Assembly (NCBI RefSeq): GCF_022965805.1
Contig: NC_133101.1
Location: 4,588,001-4,652,000, forward strand
Source of the DNA: Primulina eburnea
Lineage: Eukaryota > Streptophyta > Magnoliopsida > Lamiales > Gesneriaceae
DNA: 64,000 bases
Direction: 5' to 3'
Numbering within the stretch: position 1 is the first letter of the stretch; the number at the start of each line of letters is the position of its first letter. A model generated the notes under the pieces. It was given only the letters and a program-made list of their open reading frames with translations, had not been told where the DNA came from and ran no database searches. The position numbers and the translations under genes were made by a program. Of this stretch, positions 1 to 10,884 are shown piece by piece.

Positions 1-2
1 AT

Positions 3-242
3 GTGCTCATCCGAGGCTCACAGGGTGGAAAAACTATAGAACGCAAGGTGATAAAGAATACAATAACAGAGGATGCAATGAATACCTACAGCATGTTCGA
101 TACCAGAGTTGAGGAAGAGCATCATCAAGACCCGCCTAGACTCAATAAAGGAGAAGATGTGCAAATGGAGGAAGAATTCATGAATGTGGAAGACGAAGTG
201 GTCAAGGAGACACCTTGGGGTGAACTCCCTGCCCATCGATAA
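3..242 (+). CDS. LINE ORF1 protein, C-terminal tail only
   Basis: An open frame enters from the window edge and stops at 242, overlapping the frame of ORF2. The peptide is acidic and charged (for example VEEEHHQDPP, QMEEEFMNVEDE) and has no recognisable fold. It is called ORF1 from its position just before an ORF2 endonuclease. In plant L1 elements ORF1 encodes an RNA-binding chaperone with a zinc knuckle; that part would lie upstream. The first codon in this window is not the real start. Confidence 0.55.
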   Translation: MLIRGSQGGKTIERKVIKNTITEDAMNTYSMFDTRVEEEHHQDPPRLNKGEDVQMEEEFMNVEDEVVKETPWGELPAHR

Positions 243-3200
243 TCGTATGGATCGAGGCTGCAAGAGAGGCTCCCACACCATTTCCAGGTGTTTTTCTTTT
301 CACTGTTATTTTATGAATCTATTGATTTGGAACTGTCAAGGCGTAGCTTCAAAAGCTACTAACAGAGTCATTAAGGATATGAAAAAAAGACTCAATCCTA
401 GAATCTTAGGCCTAATCGAGCCTCGAGTCTCGGGGTACCAGGCATACGAGATTTGTAAGAAGATGGGCTTCGAGAATTGGCTCAGGATCGAAGCTACAGG
501 TTTCAGCGGTGGAATTTGGGTTTTCTGGCAAGAAGATATCAATCTGGAGATTGTCCATACACACCCACAATTCGTCCTAGTTCGGGTGAAAGTTGGACAT
601 CAAGCTCCGTGGCTGTTATCTATTGTTTACGGTAGCCCCAATGCAATACTTAGGAAGAAATTATGGCGTGACCTCAGCCTGGACAATCTGAACATTGAAG
701 GTCCCTGGTGCTCCATTGGGGATTATAATACAGTTATATCAGACGAAGAAACTGAATCCCAAAGGAAGTCGGCCCACCATAGAAGCGCAGACTTCAAAGA
801 TTGGATATTCAACCAAGCCATGATAGATATGGGCTTCGAGGGATCTAAATTCACTTGGACCAGGGGTCAAAGTGCTGATACGTATAAGAGTGCTAGACTA
901 GACAGAGGTTTGTGCAACTTGGAATGGAAGGAGATGTTCCAGGAGTCACAGATTACTCATTTACCAATCATTCAGTCAGATCATGCCCCGCTGCTTCTAA
1001 ATTTGAGTGACAAAAATAAATCAACTTTCGGTGGGAGGTTTCGATTTCAAGCAGCTTGGCTGACTCATAAGGAATTTCAAAAGGTAATAGAAGCAGAGTG
1101 GGATAATAGGCGAAACATGGAAGATAATATTATAAAGATGGCCAGCACTCTGTCGAACTGGAATAGATCAACCTTCGGAAACATTCAAAGAAACAAAAAG
1201 AGGCTAATAGCTAGAATTGAAGGCATACAAAGAAGTTTGAACAGACAACCCAGGAAAGGCTTGAAAAAGCTGGAAAACAAACTTAGAAAAGATCTTGACA
1301 AGGTACTAGAACAAGAAGAACTCATGTGGTACCAAAAGTCGAGGGAGGAGTGGATATTTTCAGGAGACAGAAACACAAAATTTTATCATGCATCCACCAT
1401 TGTTCGACGCAACAGAAACAAGGTTGTGGCACTCAAAGATGATAACGGTCAATGGTTAACCAAGACAGAGGAGATTAAGAGGCTAGCGCATGACTATTTC
1501 ACCTCACTGTTCCTTTCCAGCGCAAGTGACATTCCGTCAACAATGCAACAAGGCCTCTTTCCAAATGTGGATGAAACTAAACTCAGGAAGGTACACTGTC
1601 AGTTTTCCATTGAAGAAATCAAACAAGCCCTTTTTGATATGGCCCCGTTTAAAGCCCCAGGCCCCGATGGCTTACATGCTGGATTTTTCCAGAAAATGTG
1701 GTCTGTAGTGGGTGCATCGATCTGTGACTTTGCACTCAGATTTTTTCAGACATGTCGTATTCCTCAAGGAGTTAATGATACAATATTGACGATAATCCCC
1801 AAGGTCCAGAATCCGGAGAGGATTTCACAATTCCGACCTATTAGTTTATGTAATGTGAGCTACAAAATCCTCACTAAGACCATGACTAATAGGCTTAAAG
1901 TTATTATGCCAGATATTATCGGCCCCTTCCAAAGCAGCTTTGTACCAGGGAGGCAAATAACAGACAACATTCTGATTTACCAAGAGATATTACATTCGAT
2001 GCGGAAAAAGAAGGGGACCAAAGGGTATATGGTCATTAAAATCGATTTAGAGAAGGCATATGACAGACTCTCATGGGAGTTTATCCGCGAAACCCTCCTT
2101 GACACTGGCCTAAACCATGAGTGGACCCAAAATGTTATGAGTTGCATTGAAACAAGCAGATTCTCAATAGCCTTGAACGGAGAACAATTGGATTGGTTTA
2201 GCCCCAAAAGAGGTATTAGACAAGGTGACCCCATTTCTCCATATATCTTTGTTATGTGCATTGAAATATTAAGCCACATAATTTGCCAAGCAGTGGATAA
2301 TGGTGATTGGAAGCCTATTCGGCTATCTAAAAATGGACCAGCGCTCTCACATCTGTTCTTCGCAGACGATATGGTTCTATTTGCGGAGGCGGCAATAGAA
2401 CAAATAAAGGTAATTCTCGAATGCTTGAATAAATTTTGCTTAGGGTCGGGACAACGAATCAATACACAAAAATCACAAATTTTTGTCTCAAATAATGTTG
2501 ATATTGCCACTGCACAAAGCCTGTCCTCTATCTCGGGAATCCCTCTAACAAAAGATCTGGGAAGGTACCTTGGGGTACCATCCATACATGGAAGAGCTAA
2601 TGGAAGCCTATTTAAACAAGTCCTGGAGAGAGTGAAAGAGAGACTGGAGGGTTGGAAAACTAAATATCTAAGTCTAGCAGGGAGGCAAGTGTTGATACAA
2701 TCAGTTATAAACGCTATCCCAGTGTTTACAATGCAAACATGCCTACTGCCGAAAGGCATATGCTCGGAAATGGAGAGAATGATCAGAGGCTTCTTATGGG
2801 GAGGAAAACTTGGGGAGAGGAAATGCCACTTGGTAAAATGGGAAACAGTGAACAAACCAAAAAACATCGGAGGATTGGGTGTGCGAAGCCTCACTAAAAT
2901 GAATGCAACATTCATGATGAAACTGGGCTGGAGATTTTTGGAGGAAAAAGAAAGCCTTTGGAAGCAAATAATGCAAGGAAAATACATGTGCAGGGCTGAG
3001 AGTTCCAGTAGAATCAAAGCAAAACAAGGCGCCTCAAACGCTTGGCAGAGGATATCCAAATTTGCAACTGAGTTGGAGAAAGGGAAAAAAGTGGTAGCTA
3101 GAAGTGGAAAATCTACTCTTTTCTGGTTGGATAGGTGGCTGATGGAGGAACCACTGAAGAATGAGTTAATCAAAGCTATTACAATAGAGGAAGAAATGAG

Positions 3201-3723
3201 AAAAGTCAAGGATTACTGGATACCAGGAGAAGGATGGGACTGGCAAGCTTTGGAGGGACTTCTGCCTCTGGAAACCAAGAATAAATTATCTGCATACACC
3301 TTATTGGAGGATGAAAGTGTTGAGGATAGCTACTGCTGGGGGGGCACCAAAAATGGCTACTTCACCGTTAAATCGGCTTATGACATGATAATCAACTCAG
3401 TCAATCAAGGGACGGAGCACATTTGGAACGAAATTTGGAAACTTCGAGTACCGAACCGCATTTGTGCATTTATTTGGTTAGTGGCCCATAAGAGGATTAT
3501 GAGCAACAAGGTAAGAGCTGAGAGAGGCTTTACGACGGACGGTCGTTGCGCGTTATGCTTAGAGGAAATTGAGGATGTGGACCATATGCTCCGCAACTGT
3601 AATGAAGTTAGAGGCATATGGTGCGCGTTGAGGTCCCCACGTGAATATCAGGCTGAGTTAGGAATTAATCTTGATGATTGGATAAGGAGAAACCTATCGA
3701 AGATAGGCATAAAGATGGGGTAA
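184..3723 (+). CDS. LINE ORF2: endonuclease and reverse transcriptase
   Basis: ORF2 nicks the target DNA and copies LINE RNA by target-primed reverse transcription. The exonuclease/endonuclease/phosphatase domain starts near residue 44 (MNLLIWNCQG; the ATG at 313 is a more natural start than 184) and continues with YGSP, GDYNTV, FTWTRG, LDRGLC and SDHAPLL. The RT domain shows KAPGPDG, FRPISLCN, SFVPGRQ, KIDLEKAYDRLSW, GIRQGDPISPYIF and the catalytic FADD box (HLFFADDMVLF). A zf-RVT region with CALCLEE and a following H and C ends the frame. The frame stops at 3721-3723, just after it should run on into the RNase H domain, so the element is frame-broken there. Otherwise I see no internal stop. 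Confidence 0.93.
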   Translation: MWKTKWSRRHLGVNSLPIDNRMDRGCKRGSHTISRCFSFHCYFMNLLIWNCQGVASKATNRVIKDMKKRLNPRILGLIEPRVSGYQAYEICKKMGFENWLRIEATGFSGGIWVFWQEDINLEIVHTHPQFVLVRVKVGHQAPWLLSIVYGSPNAILRKKLWRDLSLDNLNIEGPWCSIGDYNTVISDEETESQRKSAHHRSADFKDWIFNQAMIDMGFEGSKFTWTRGQSADTYKSARLDRGLCNLEWKEMFQESQITHLPIIQSDHAPLLLNLSDKNKSTFGGRFRFQAAWLTHKEFQKVIEAEWDNRRNMEDNIIKMASTLSNWNRSTFGNIQRNKKRLIARIEGIQRSLNRQPRKGLKKLENKLRKDLDKVLEQEELMWYQKSREEWIFSGDRNTKFYHASTIVRRNRNKVVALKDDNGQWLTKTEEIKRLAHDYFTSLFLSSASDIPSTMQQGLFPNVDETKLRKVHCQFSIEEIKQALFDMAPFKAPGPDGLHAGFFQKMWSVVGASICDFALRFFQTCRIPQGVNDTILTIIPKVQNPERISQFRPISLCNVSYKILTKTMTNRLKVIMPDIIGPFQSSFVPGRQITDNILIYQEILHSMRKKKGTKGYMVIKIDLEKAYDRLSWEFIRETLLDTGLNHEWTQNVMSCIETSRFSIALNGEQLDWFSPKRGIRQGDPISPYIFVMCIEILSHIICQAVDNGDWKPIRLSKNGPALSHLFFADDMVLFAEAAIEQIKVILECLNKFCLGSGQRINTQKSQIFVSNNVDIATAQSLSSISGIPLTKDLGRYLGVPSIHGRANGSLFKQVLERVKERLEGWKTKYLSLAGRQVLIQSVINAIPVFTMQTCLLPKGICSEMERMIRGFLWGGKLGERKCHLVKWETVNKPKNIGGLGVRSLTKMNATFMMKLGWRFLEEKESLWKQIMQGKYMCRAESSSRIKAKQGASNAWQRISKFATELEKGKKVVARSGKSTLFWLDRWLMEEPLKNELIKAITIEEEMRKVKDYWIPGEGWDWQALEGLLPLETKNKLSAYTLLEDESVEDSYCWGGTKNGYFTVKSAYDMIINSVNQGTEHIWNEIWKLRVPNRICAFIWLVAHKRIMSNKVRAERGFTTDGRCALCLEEIEDVDHMLRNCNEVRGIWCALRSPREYQAELGINLDDWIRRNLSKIGIKMG

Positions 3724-4436
3724 CAGACTGGAAAGAGATGTTCGCTATTGCGATTTGGTGGATTTGGAAATGGAGGAACGAGTTCGTGTTTAATGGTAAG
3801 AGGATCGATATAGGAAAGAAGATTCAGTGGATTAAAGTACAATATTGGGATATTAGGACTGCCTATTCCACACGTAGGGTGCTGGCAAACAACATAAACA
3901 TATATGAAGATCAGCTGGTTAAGTGGATTCTTCCGCCAAAGGATTGGTGTGCTTTAAATGTTGATGGTTGTGTTAAACTTCAGGGCCAAAGAGCAGGCGG
4001 AGGTGGCCTCTTGCGAGATGATCGTGGAAAATGGATAAAAGGCTTCATCAATAACATTGGCAGTTGTACGAGTGAGGAAGCAGAATTATGGGCTGTATGG
4101 AAAGGACTGCAAATGACATGGCAGTTAGGGCACAAAAAGGTAGTAGTAGGAATCGACTCAGAAACAGCAGTGAAGTGGATTCATGGCGAAGGGACACCAT
4201 CCTCGTCCGTGCTCAACTTAGTCTCCAAATGTCAGAACTTACTCGCAAAGGACTGGGAGGTTAGAGTACACCATATATACAGAGAACAGAATAGAGCAGC
4301 TGATTTCCTGGCTTCGGTAGCCCTGGAGTATGAAAGAGGTTGGAAGATTATTGAGGAACCTCCGATAAAGTTGCTGATGATCATGGAAGAAGACAGACTA
4401 GGAATGAGCATGTACAGGAGAGTGAAAATAAATTAG
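3678..4436 (+). CDS. LINE RNase H domain, displaced frame
   Basis: The peptide continues ORF2 in another frame. DWKEMFAIAIWWIWKWRNEF joins the zf-RVT region to RNase H, and the RNase H core shows NVDGCVK, TSEEAELWAVWKGL, VVVGIDSETAVKWI and IYREQNRAADFLA. The acidic residues D (NVDG), E (EEAEL) and D (GIDSE) match the catalytic set of RVT_3-type RNase H. It most likely formed one polyprotein with ORF2 until a one- or two-base indel within about 3680-3720. The apparent start methionine is therefore not a real start. Confidence 0.88.
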   Translation: MDKEKPIEDRHKDGVTDWKEMFAIAIWWIWKWRNEFVFNGKRIDIGKKIQWIKVQYWDIRTAYSTRRVLANNINIYEDQLVKWILPPKDWCALNVDGCVKLQGQRAGGGGLLRDDRGKWIKGFINNIGSCTSEEAELWAVWKGLQMTWQLGHKKVVVGIDSETAVKWIHGEGTPSSSVLNLVSKCQNLLAKDWEVRVHHIYREQNRAADFLASVALEYERGWKIIEEPPIKLLMIMEEDRLGMSMYRRVKIN

Positions 4437-4500
4437 ACACGATGTAATTGGTGTCCCCACCCCGTAGATCAAAAAAAAAATCATTTATTTAATTTTAAAA

Positions 4501-7064
4501 TGATTTTTAGCTACGCATGTTTTATGAAATCGCATTATTTTAAATTAAATATGCTTATGTGATGCACTTTAAAAATATTTTCTTGAGTTTCATGTTTCAG
4601 ACGATTATCCGATGCGAGATCGAGGATAAGAGACAGGCGATGACGTTGGCAAATATTTTATGTGGTATTTTATTTTAAGTTAAGGATGGGGAATTTTAAA
4701 TAATTTATTAAGTCTTAGTATTTTAAAAACCTAAATTATTTACGTAGTATTTTATGATCTTTAAACTTTTAAAAGTTTCGACACTTGTGCAAGTTATTTT
4801 AAATTTAGAGATTTTATTATAATTAGGGGGAGTTAGTATTTTTAAATTAATTGCTAATTACTAATTAAGCAATTTATTTCTGTAATTTACTACTTAATGA
4901 CACACACACTTCATTATTCAGATTTTTATTTTTTTAAAGAGAAAACCTAGGGTTCTTGGTCTAGAGAGCAGCCGCCCCCTTCCTCTATATTTCCAGCGAG
5001 TTTTCGTCATTTTTGTTGCAAGAAAATCATTCCAAGATCGTCCCGGATCAAGCCTCGCTCCGTCTCCGCTTCGGTATCGCTGTATCGTGAGTTTTTCACA
5101 TTAAAAGGCACGTATATTCTATTTTTCCTGCGTCGATCATGTCATAGTATGTGTTACGTTGTTTCTATGTGTAAAAATACATGTGTGAAGTGTAAAGTTT
5201 GAGCAGAAATTGTTTAGATCGCATTTTGAATGTTTTTGGATCTAAAAATCTCGTTTTTTTTGTTCTTTAAAAACTGTGATTTTTCGGTCTTGATTTTGAG
5301 AAAGCTTTCAACATGAAAAACGTAGAATTTTTTGATACCTTCGATTTGATATAAAATTCAAAATATTTGGATGAAAATGGAGAGAGTTATGATGTTTTTC
5401 GTGAGACTGCTCATACTGCGTTTTCTAAAAATGTGCTATTGATGAGTTCTTGAGAATTTCTTGTTGCAGGCTTCGTTGGGGATTAACGGGTGATCGCTGC
5501 TGCATTTAGATATGTTGAGGATGGTGTTGGGATTGCCTTTGATTGGTCGGTTAATGTCGATAGGCATTTGAATTCATTAGAAGTCGTAGGAAGAAAACGG
5601 TGTCGAAAATTCGGGTTATGTTGTTTTGTGTTGCTTGTTGAGTTTGGGGACAATTTTGATGAATTGCACTGGTTGGAGTCCACGCTTAGTGCTCTAGGAT
5701 GCGTCTCGAGGTGTCGATACACAGTTGGGATGATCGTATTAGGGAGTGGAAGCCACAAGTATAGGAAATCTCGTTGGTTCGCGTTCACAGTGGGTACACG
5801 GACCCCCACACGGACCAGGGCATGGGGTCCGTGCCCTTCCTTCTTTTCGGTGTGTTTCTACAGTATCTACACGGACCCCTACACGGACCTAGGCACGGGG
5901 TCCGTGCCTTCTCTTTTCTGCACGACACAGTTTACAGTACCTACACGGACCCAGAGGCGAACCTGGGCACGGGGTCCGTGTACTTCATTTTTGAGAAAAT
6001 TTATGTTGAATGTTTTGAGGTTGATACCTTAGTTTAGTGCAATGTTTAACAAGGTCGAGTCAAGGGAATCTTAGAACGTCCTAAGGAAATGAATGAACTT
6101 GTGCGTAAGCATGATTATTACGTCTAAGTTACACCAGTTAAGTATGTGAATCCATATTAGTATGTGCAGCAGTGGCCCCAAGCAAAATCCAACGAATCCC
6201 TCAACGCCAAGTAAGTATGTTCGACGTGCAAAGAAAATAGTTTTAAGTTTTTGAGGTATGCTAAATGTCTTGTGACCAAATTATGTATGAGATTGGAAAG
6301 CGGTAAAGTATGACTAGGGACCAATCTACCCCGTAAATTTATGAGCGGGTTTAGATCAGGATTGGAAAGCGGTAAAGTATGACCAGGGACCAATTCACCT
6401 GTTAAATTATGAACATGGATCTCATGTATGTGGCAGTGGATCTTCCTTGTCAGCCCAATACTGTGATTTAGTCTGATCAGATGTATTTATGTATGGGTCA
6501 CTTGTTTTGAAACATGCCTCTACACAAAATTATGAAGTTTATGTATGTTCAAGTATGTACAAGTATGCAAGCATGTTTAAGAAAAGTTTCACGTTATGGC
6601 ACATCTATGTTATGTATGTATGTTCAAGTTTAATTGCAAGTCCAAGTTTCAAGTAAGTACGCTCTATTTTAAAGTTGCATGTGGTTTTATTACGTATTAC
6701 TTGCTACTTTCAGTTTATACATGTTGAGTCTTAAGACTCACTAGACTTGATCGATACAGGTGAGGATGTATTTGAGGAGACGAGGGGTGATGACCAGTGA
6801 GCTGACTTGGACTGAGCGGAAGGCTAAACCCGATGACCGCCATGTTTTAGGTTTTATGAATGTTTAAAAATACTTTGAGTTACATTACCGGTTATGAGAT
6901 TTTAATCAAATATTTTGGTAAACTTTACTTTGAGATCTTTTGTACAATGGTTATGGAATGAACAATTTACTTTATCAAAATTGTGAAGGTTCCCTTCTTA
7001 CTTAAGAAACTTTTTAATTTTTTCGCAAATTTTAAATAGTTTAAAAGTACGGTACGTTGCAACA
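4501..7064 (+). mobile_element. Probable solo LTR of a Ty3/gypsy (Tekay/Del-like) retrotransposon
   Basis: No credible gene is present. The stretch has the look of a long plant gypsy LTR: an AT-rich start, a GC-richer centre at 4960-5060 with TC-rich leader-like sequence, a triplicated minisatellite, and a distal block with the phrases TTAAGACTCACTAGACTTG and ATCGATACAGGTGAGGATG near 6730-6770 that I associate with gypsy LTRs of asterids. It starts TG and the proposed end is ACA at 7062-7064. I could not find a clean target duplication, so both ends are approximate. The LINE at its left edge may be inserted within it. The small open frames here are not genes. The family name rests on memory, not on a search. 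Confidence 0.55.
5796..5981 (+). repeat. Minisatellite, three 73-74 bp units with dyad words
   Basis: Three units start near 5796, 5869 and 5943. Each opens with ACACGGACCC, usually repeats ACACGGACC, and closes with its reverse complement as GGGGTCCGTG. Each unit could therefore fold into a GC-rich hairpin. Spacer sequence between units differs. It lies within the LTR-like region. Confidence 0.85.
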
Positions 7065-7297
7065 TACTTGTGAAATTATGATATGTGATTCATGTGTTAA
7101 AAACATGCAACATTGATCAAAATTATGTAATTATCCGTCAAAATTAAGTAATTATCGATCATATTTGTCAAATCTATGGATTCCAAATGCTTGGTCGACC
7201 CAATGAAAAGAAATGGAAAGAAGTCGACAGAAATAAACCTAGTTTAGAGTATATTGAATGAGATATATGAATATATTAACACTTAAATAGAAAGACA

Positions 7298-7307
7298 TTT
7301 ATATAAG
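7298..7307 (+). promoter_or_regulatory. Likely TATA box of the LTA4H-like gene
   Basis: TTTATATAAG lies about 70 bases before the ATG at 7373 in an AT-rich leader, a usual distance for a plant TATA box with a short 5' UTR. The rest of 7065-7372 shows no other clear element. Confidence 0.5.
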
Positions 7308-7372
7308 TTGACTTATAGTTTTTTTTTTTAAAATAAACCACGATCGAATTTTTTTCTAAATTTCCCTGAAAG

Positions 7373-10080
7373 ATGGCACCCATAGATCCACACTCTTACA
7401 CAGACTCCTCTCACCCACTGACGACCCACATCTCACTCTCCTTCTACTTCGACTTCCCTTCTTCCACCATCGTCTCCTCCGCTCTCTTCTCCCTTTCCGC
7501 CACTCACTCGGGCCCCTTCGCTCTAGACACACGTTCCCTCTCCATCTCCGCCGTTCTTGATCCTCAAACCGTCGCCGCACTCCCGTTCTCCGTCCACCCT
7601 GCCTCGCCCGACACCGTTTTGGGGCAATCGTTGATTGTGACGCTTGCGAACCACTCCCAATTCTTGGTCATCTCGAAAACGTCTCCTTCCTCCACGGCTC
7701 TTCAGTGGCTTCCCCCTCCACAGACGTTTAACAAGGCCTTTCCTTTTGTCTACACCCAATGCCACTCCATTCACGCCAGATCCATTTTCCCCTGCCAAGA
7801 CACGCCGGCTGCCCGGATCAGATATTCCGCGAAACTGAACATCCCCCATTTTTTGTCGGCTGTGATGGCTGCGAAGCATGTCGACAGGAGGAACCCGATT
7901 GCGGGGGAGTGTCTGGGAGTGTGTGATGATTCAATATGGTGTGGGGATGGGAGGATCGTCGAAGAGTTTGTGATGGAGCAGTCAGTGCCCCCTTACCTGT
8001 TTGCGTTTGCAGTTGGAGAGTTGGGTTTTCGGGAGATGGGACCGAGGACTAGGGTGTATTCTGAATCTGTCCCGGGTGTTTTGGATTCGGCAGCGAGGGA
8101 ATTTGCTGGCACAGAGGAGATGATTAAGGTAGGAGAGGGATTGTTTGGGCCTTATGAATGGGAGAGGTTTGATTTGTTGGTTTTGCCTCCTAGTTTTCCC
8201 TATGCAGGTATGGAGAATCCAAGGATGGTGTTTTTGACTCCCACCGTGATTAAAGGTGATGCAACGGGCGCCCGAGTTGTGGCTCATGAGCTTGCTCATA
8301 GCTGGACTGGGAATTTGATTACCAACAAGTCTAATGATCACTTTTGGTTGAATGAGGTGGAAAACTTGTTTAAATTACATCAATGTTGGTTTTATTAGTC
8401 TATTGTGTTGGTTCATGCCTGTTCTGAATCATGTATGCAGTTATTTAGAATACATATGTCGCTATTGCATTTTTGTGAAAAGATTTAGTAATGCCATGTT
8501 GCATTGTATAAAGATTTTGTTAGCTTTAACGTTTGGCTAATTTTCTAAATGGCAGTAAATTAACCACCTGTGAAGTTTGTTAATTAGTCATCTTTTATTC
8601 TGATCATATTATGGGCCGCTTATGGTAAGTGGTTTGGTTTTTCTCCACTTTTATGGAGAATTTCCTTCTTTCTGGAAGTCTTTTATGAGTATGAGACAAG
8701 TTAACTTGTTATATGTTATTGGTTTCAAAGTCGCAGTTTCACCTGCATCTCATACCCTGGATTTATTTGCTTTTATGGTTTTGAGATAGTTACTTGAAAA
8801 GATAGTCACATAATATTCATGCAAGTGGTTTCTATATAACTTTCCGACACAGCTTTTCCATGAGAGAAAATTGGTAAAGTTGTACAAACTCAATATTGAG
8901 CTATTCTGATTGAATGAAGATTAGGTTAATTTTTCTGTTCTCTCATCCTTTGTTATGTTTGGAGATTGTAGGGTTTCACAACATATGCAGATCGGCGAAT
9001 AGTTGAGGCTGTGCAAGGAAAGGAGAGGGCTGTTCTGAATATTGGGATTGGATGGAGAGGGCTTGTTGAGGAAATGGACAGGTTTAAGGACAACATGGAA
9101 TTCACAAAACTGAAAAATAATCAGGAAGGAGTGAACCCTGATAATGTATATTCTCGAGTTCCCTATGAGAAAGGATTCCAGTTTCTGTGGCGCATTGAGA
9201 GACAAGTATGCTTATTTACTTGTGGTCCTGTCCTTTTGAGATTATATTAATCTATATGGATATAACTTCAAAAAGGGCTGACACCGATGTACTTTTTGTC
9301 TAATACGTATAGATTGGAAGGCCTGCTTTTGACGAGTTCTTGAAAAAATATATCGCAGCCTTCAAGTTCCAATCTATCGACACCGATACGTTTCTTGATT
9401 TCCTCAAAGTGAACAATCCTGGTATAGAAAATCATATTGATTTAAAAGTATGGACCGAGGGCACTGGCATACCTCCAGATGCAATGGAGCCTGCTTCCGA
9501 CATCTACAATAAGATTGTGTTTCTGGCTAATGAGTTTAAGTTAGGTAGGATGCCAAATGAAGATGAAGTTACTGATTGGGGTGGACAAGAATGGGAGCTT
9601 TACCTCGAAAATTTGCCGAAATCCGTAGAAGCTTCACAGGTACTAAAGCCTAACTCCTGAAAATGTTTAGCTTGTTACTAGGAGCCAATACTTAGGTAGA
9701 CCCGATGCTCTTGAACTTTATCCAAATAATTAGATTTATTATTGTAAAACTGATGTAACTTTATGACGTTGCTTGTAATACAGGTGTCGGCTTTGGATGC
9801 ACGCTACAGGCTCTCTGAATCGAAAGATTACGAGGTCAAGGTAGCATTTCTCCAGCTTGCCATTTTGTCTAGGTGCAGTAATTACTACGGCGAGGCCGAG
9901 AAAATACTTAAAGAAGTTGGAAGGATGAAGTATCTGCGGCCACTGTATACCGCACTCGTCCAAGGTCCTGGAAAAGAAGAAGAGAAGATATTTGCGAAGA
10001 GGGTGTTCTCAGAAGCACGTGCTTGTTATCACCCCATAGCTCAGGGTGTTGTGGAGGCAATTTTGGCCAAACACATGTAA
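7373..10080 (+). CDS. LTA4H homolog: Leukotriene A4 hydrolase-like M1 aminopeptidase (four exons)
   Basis: A zinc aminopeptidase of family M1 that in plants is expected to remove N-terminal residues in the cytosol. Exons are 7373-8356, 8972-9205, 9313-9639 and 9784-10080; joined they give 613 codons without a break, the usual size for this family. The substrate-binding GMEN motif (YAGMENPRM) is followed by the zinc site HELAH and, 18 residues on, the third ligand E in FWLNE at the exon 1-2 junction. The C-terminal helical domain is marked by RYRLSESKDYEVK and YHPIAQGVVEAILAKH. The start ATG precedes the usual N-terminal beta-domain with no targeting peptide. The reading frame looks functional. 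Conversion of leukotriene A4 itself is not a known plant role, so peptidase activity is the safe assignment. Confidence 0.93.
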
Positions 10081-10521
10081 AAAGGTTGGTGTATTTGTAT
10101 AGGCTGAGCACCTTACTCTGACCACTAATGTTTTGGATGACTCTTGCAAGCTCCTATCTTTGGGATATAGTCTCAATGCTTAATGTCAACATGTAGGTGG
10201 GTGGGTTACAGGTTAACTTTTCTTATCCATCATCCACTTAGAGTTGTGATACATTTAATTATACTGATAAGAAATACCCGCGTTGCACGTGAATGCATTT
10301 TAAGTGTAATGTAGATTTTAAGAACTTATTGCTTAAAATACAATGTTGCTTGGCTGGTTTGTAACATGTAGGTTGTATGTCTGTTATTTTGAAATAGTTG
10401 AAAGAAAATGTTATGAGAACGAATGGAAATATTTCTCTGGTGTTTGAGAAAACAGAAATATTTTTGCATTCTCGATTTTATGTGTTGGATCATCCTTAAC
10501 TAAACTTTCCTACATATAATA

Positions 10522-10698
10522 AGAGTAGGTCTTGAGATAGTCAAATGAGTCTATATTCCTGAGACAGGTCGACTCGATCTTTTTCTACCGTGAAAATAAT
10601 ACTTTTGGTATGAAAAATAATATTTTTCATGATTTGGGTAGGTTGAGATCCGTCTCCAAAATTAATCCGAGAAACGGTCTCATCGTAGTTTTTTGCCT
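10522..10698 (-). mobile_element. Diverged GTGAGAC-family MITE
   Basis: It starts with GAGTAGGTCT and ends with AGTTTTTTGCC, like minus-oriented family members, but the terminal palindromes have decayed (for example GAAACGGTCTC). The centre, with AATATTTTTCATGATTTGGGT, is also altered. It is an older member or sister subfamily. Confidence 0.55.
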
Positions 10699-10853
10699 AA
10701 TAATTGATACAACTCCATGTTTAGTTTTTGAAGTTCAAACTCTGTTATATAATGTCTATTATCTTCCAATTCTCTTTTTCAAGAGTTTTTTTTATTAAAT
10801 ATTTTTTAAGAAAATCGAATTTTATCTTTAAAAAATCAGTGGATTCATTTTAA

Positions 10854-10857
<4 letters not shown>

Positions 10858-10884
<27 letters not shown>
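10858..10884. repeat. (GT)n microsatellite
   Basis: An uninterrupted TG/GT dinucleotide run of about 27 bases. Confidence 0.95.

Larger units (their letters stand above)
1..4480 (+). mobile_element. LINE (L1-like non-LTR retrotransposon), 5' end outside the window
   Basis: The order is the end of ORF1, then ORF2 with endonuclease, reverse transcriptase, zinc-binding region and RNase H, then a short non-coding tail that ends in an A-run at about 4471-4480. This is the standard layout of plant L1 elements with an RNase H domain. Long open frames and intact catalytic motifs suggest a fairly recent insertion. One frame break separates the RT part from RNase H near 3680-3720. The 5' UTR and most of ORF1 are upstream of the window, so no target-site duplication can be tested. 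The A-run abuts an LTR-like sequence, so the LINE may have inserted into that LTR. Confidence 0.93.

Noticed and set aside
1977..3209. Long minus-strand open frame of 410 codons
   Set aside because: It is the antisense shadow of the LINE reverse transcriptase.
5490..6032. Open frame of 180 codons
   Set aside because: It runs over the GC-rich minisatellite in an LTR; the peptide repeats simply mirror the DNA repeat (RTPTRTRAWGPCPSF) and have no family.
7523..7879. Minus-strand frame opposite the aminopeptidase exon
   Set aside because: Shadow of a real exon with strongly biased codons; Arg/Gly-rich peptide only.
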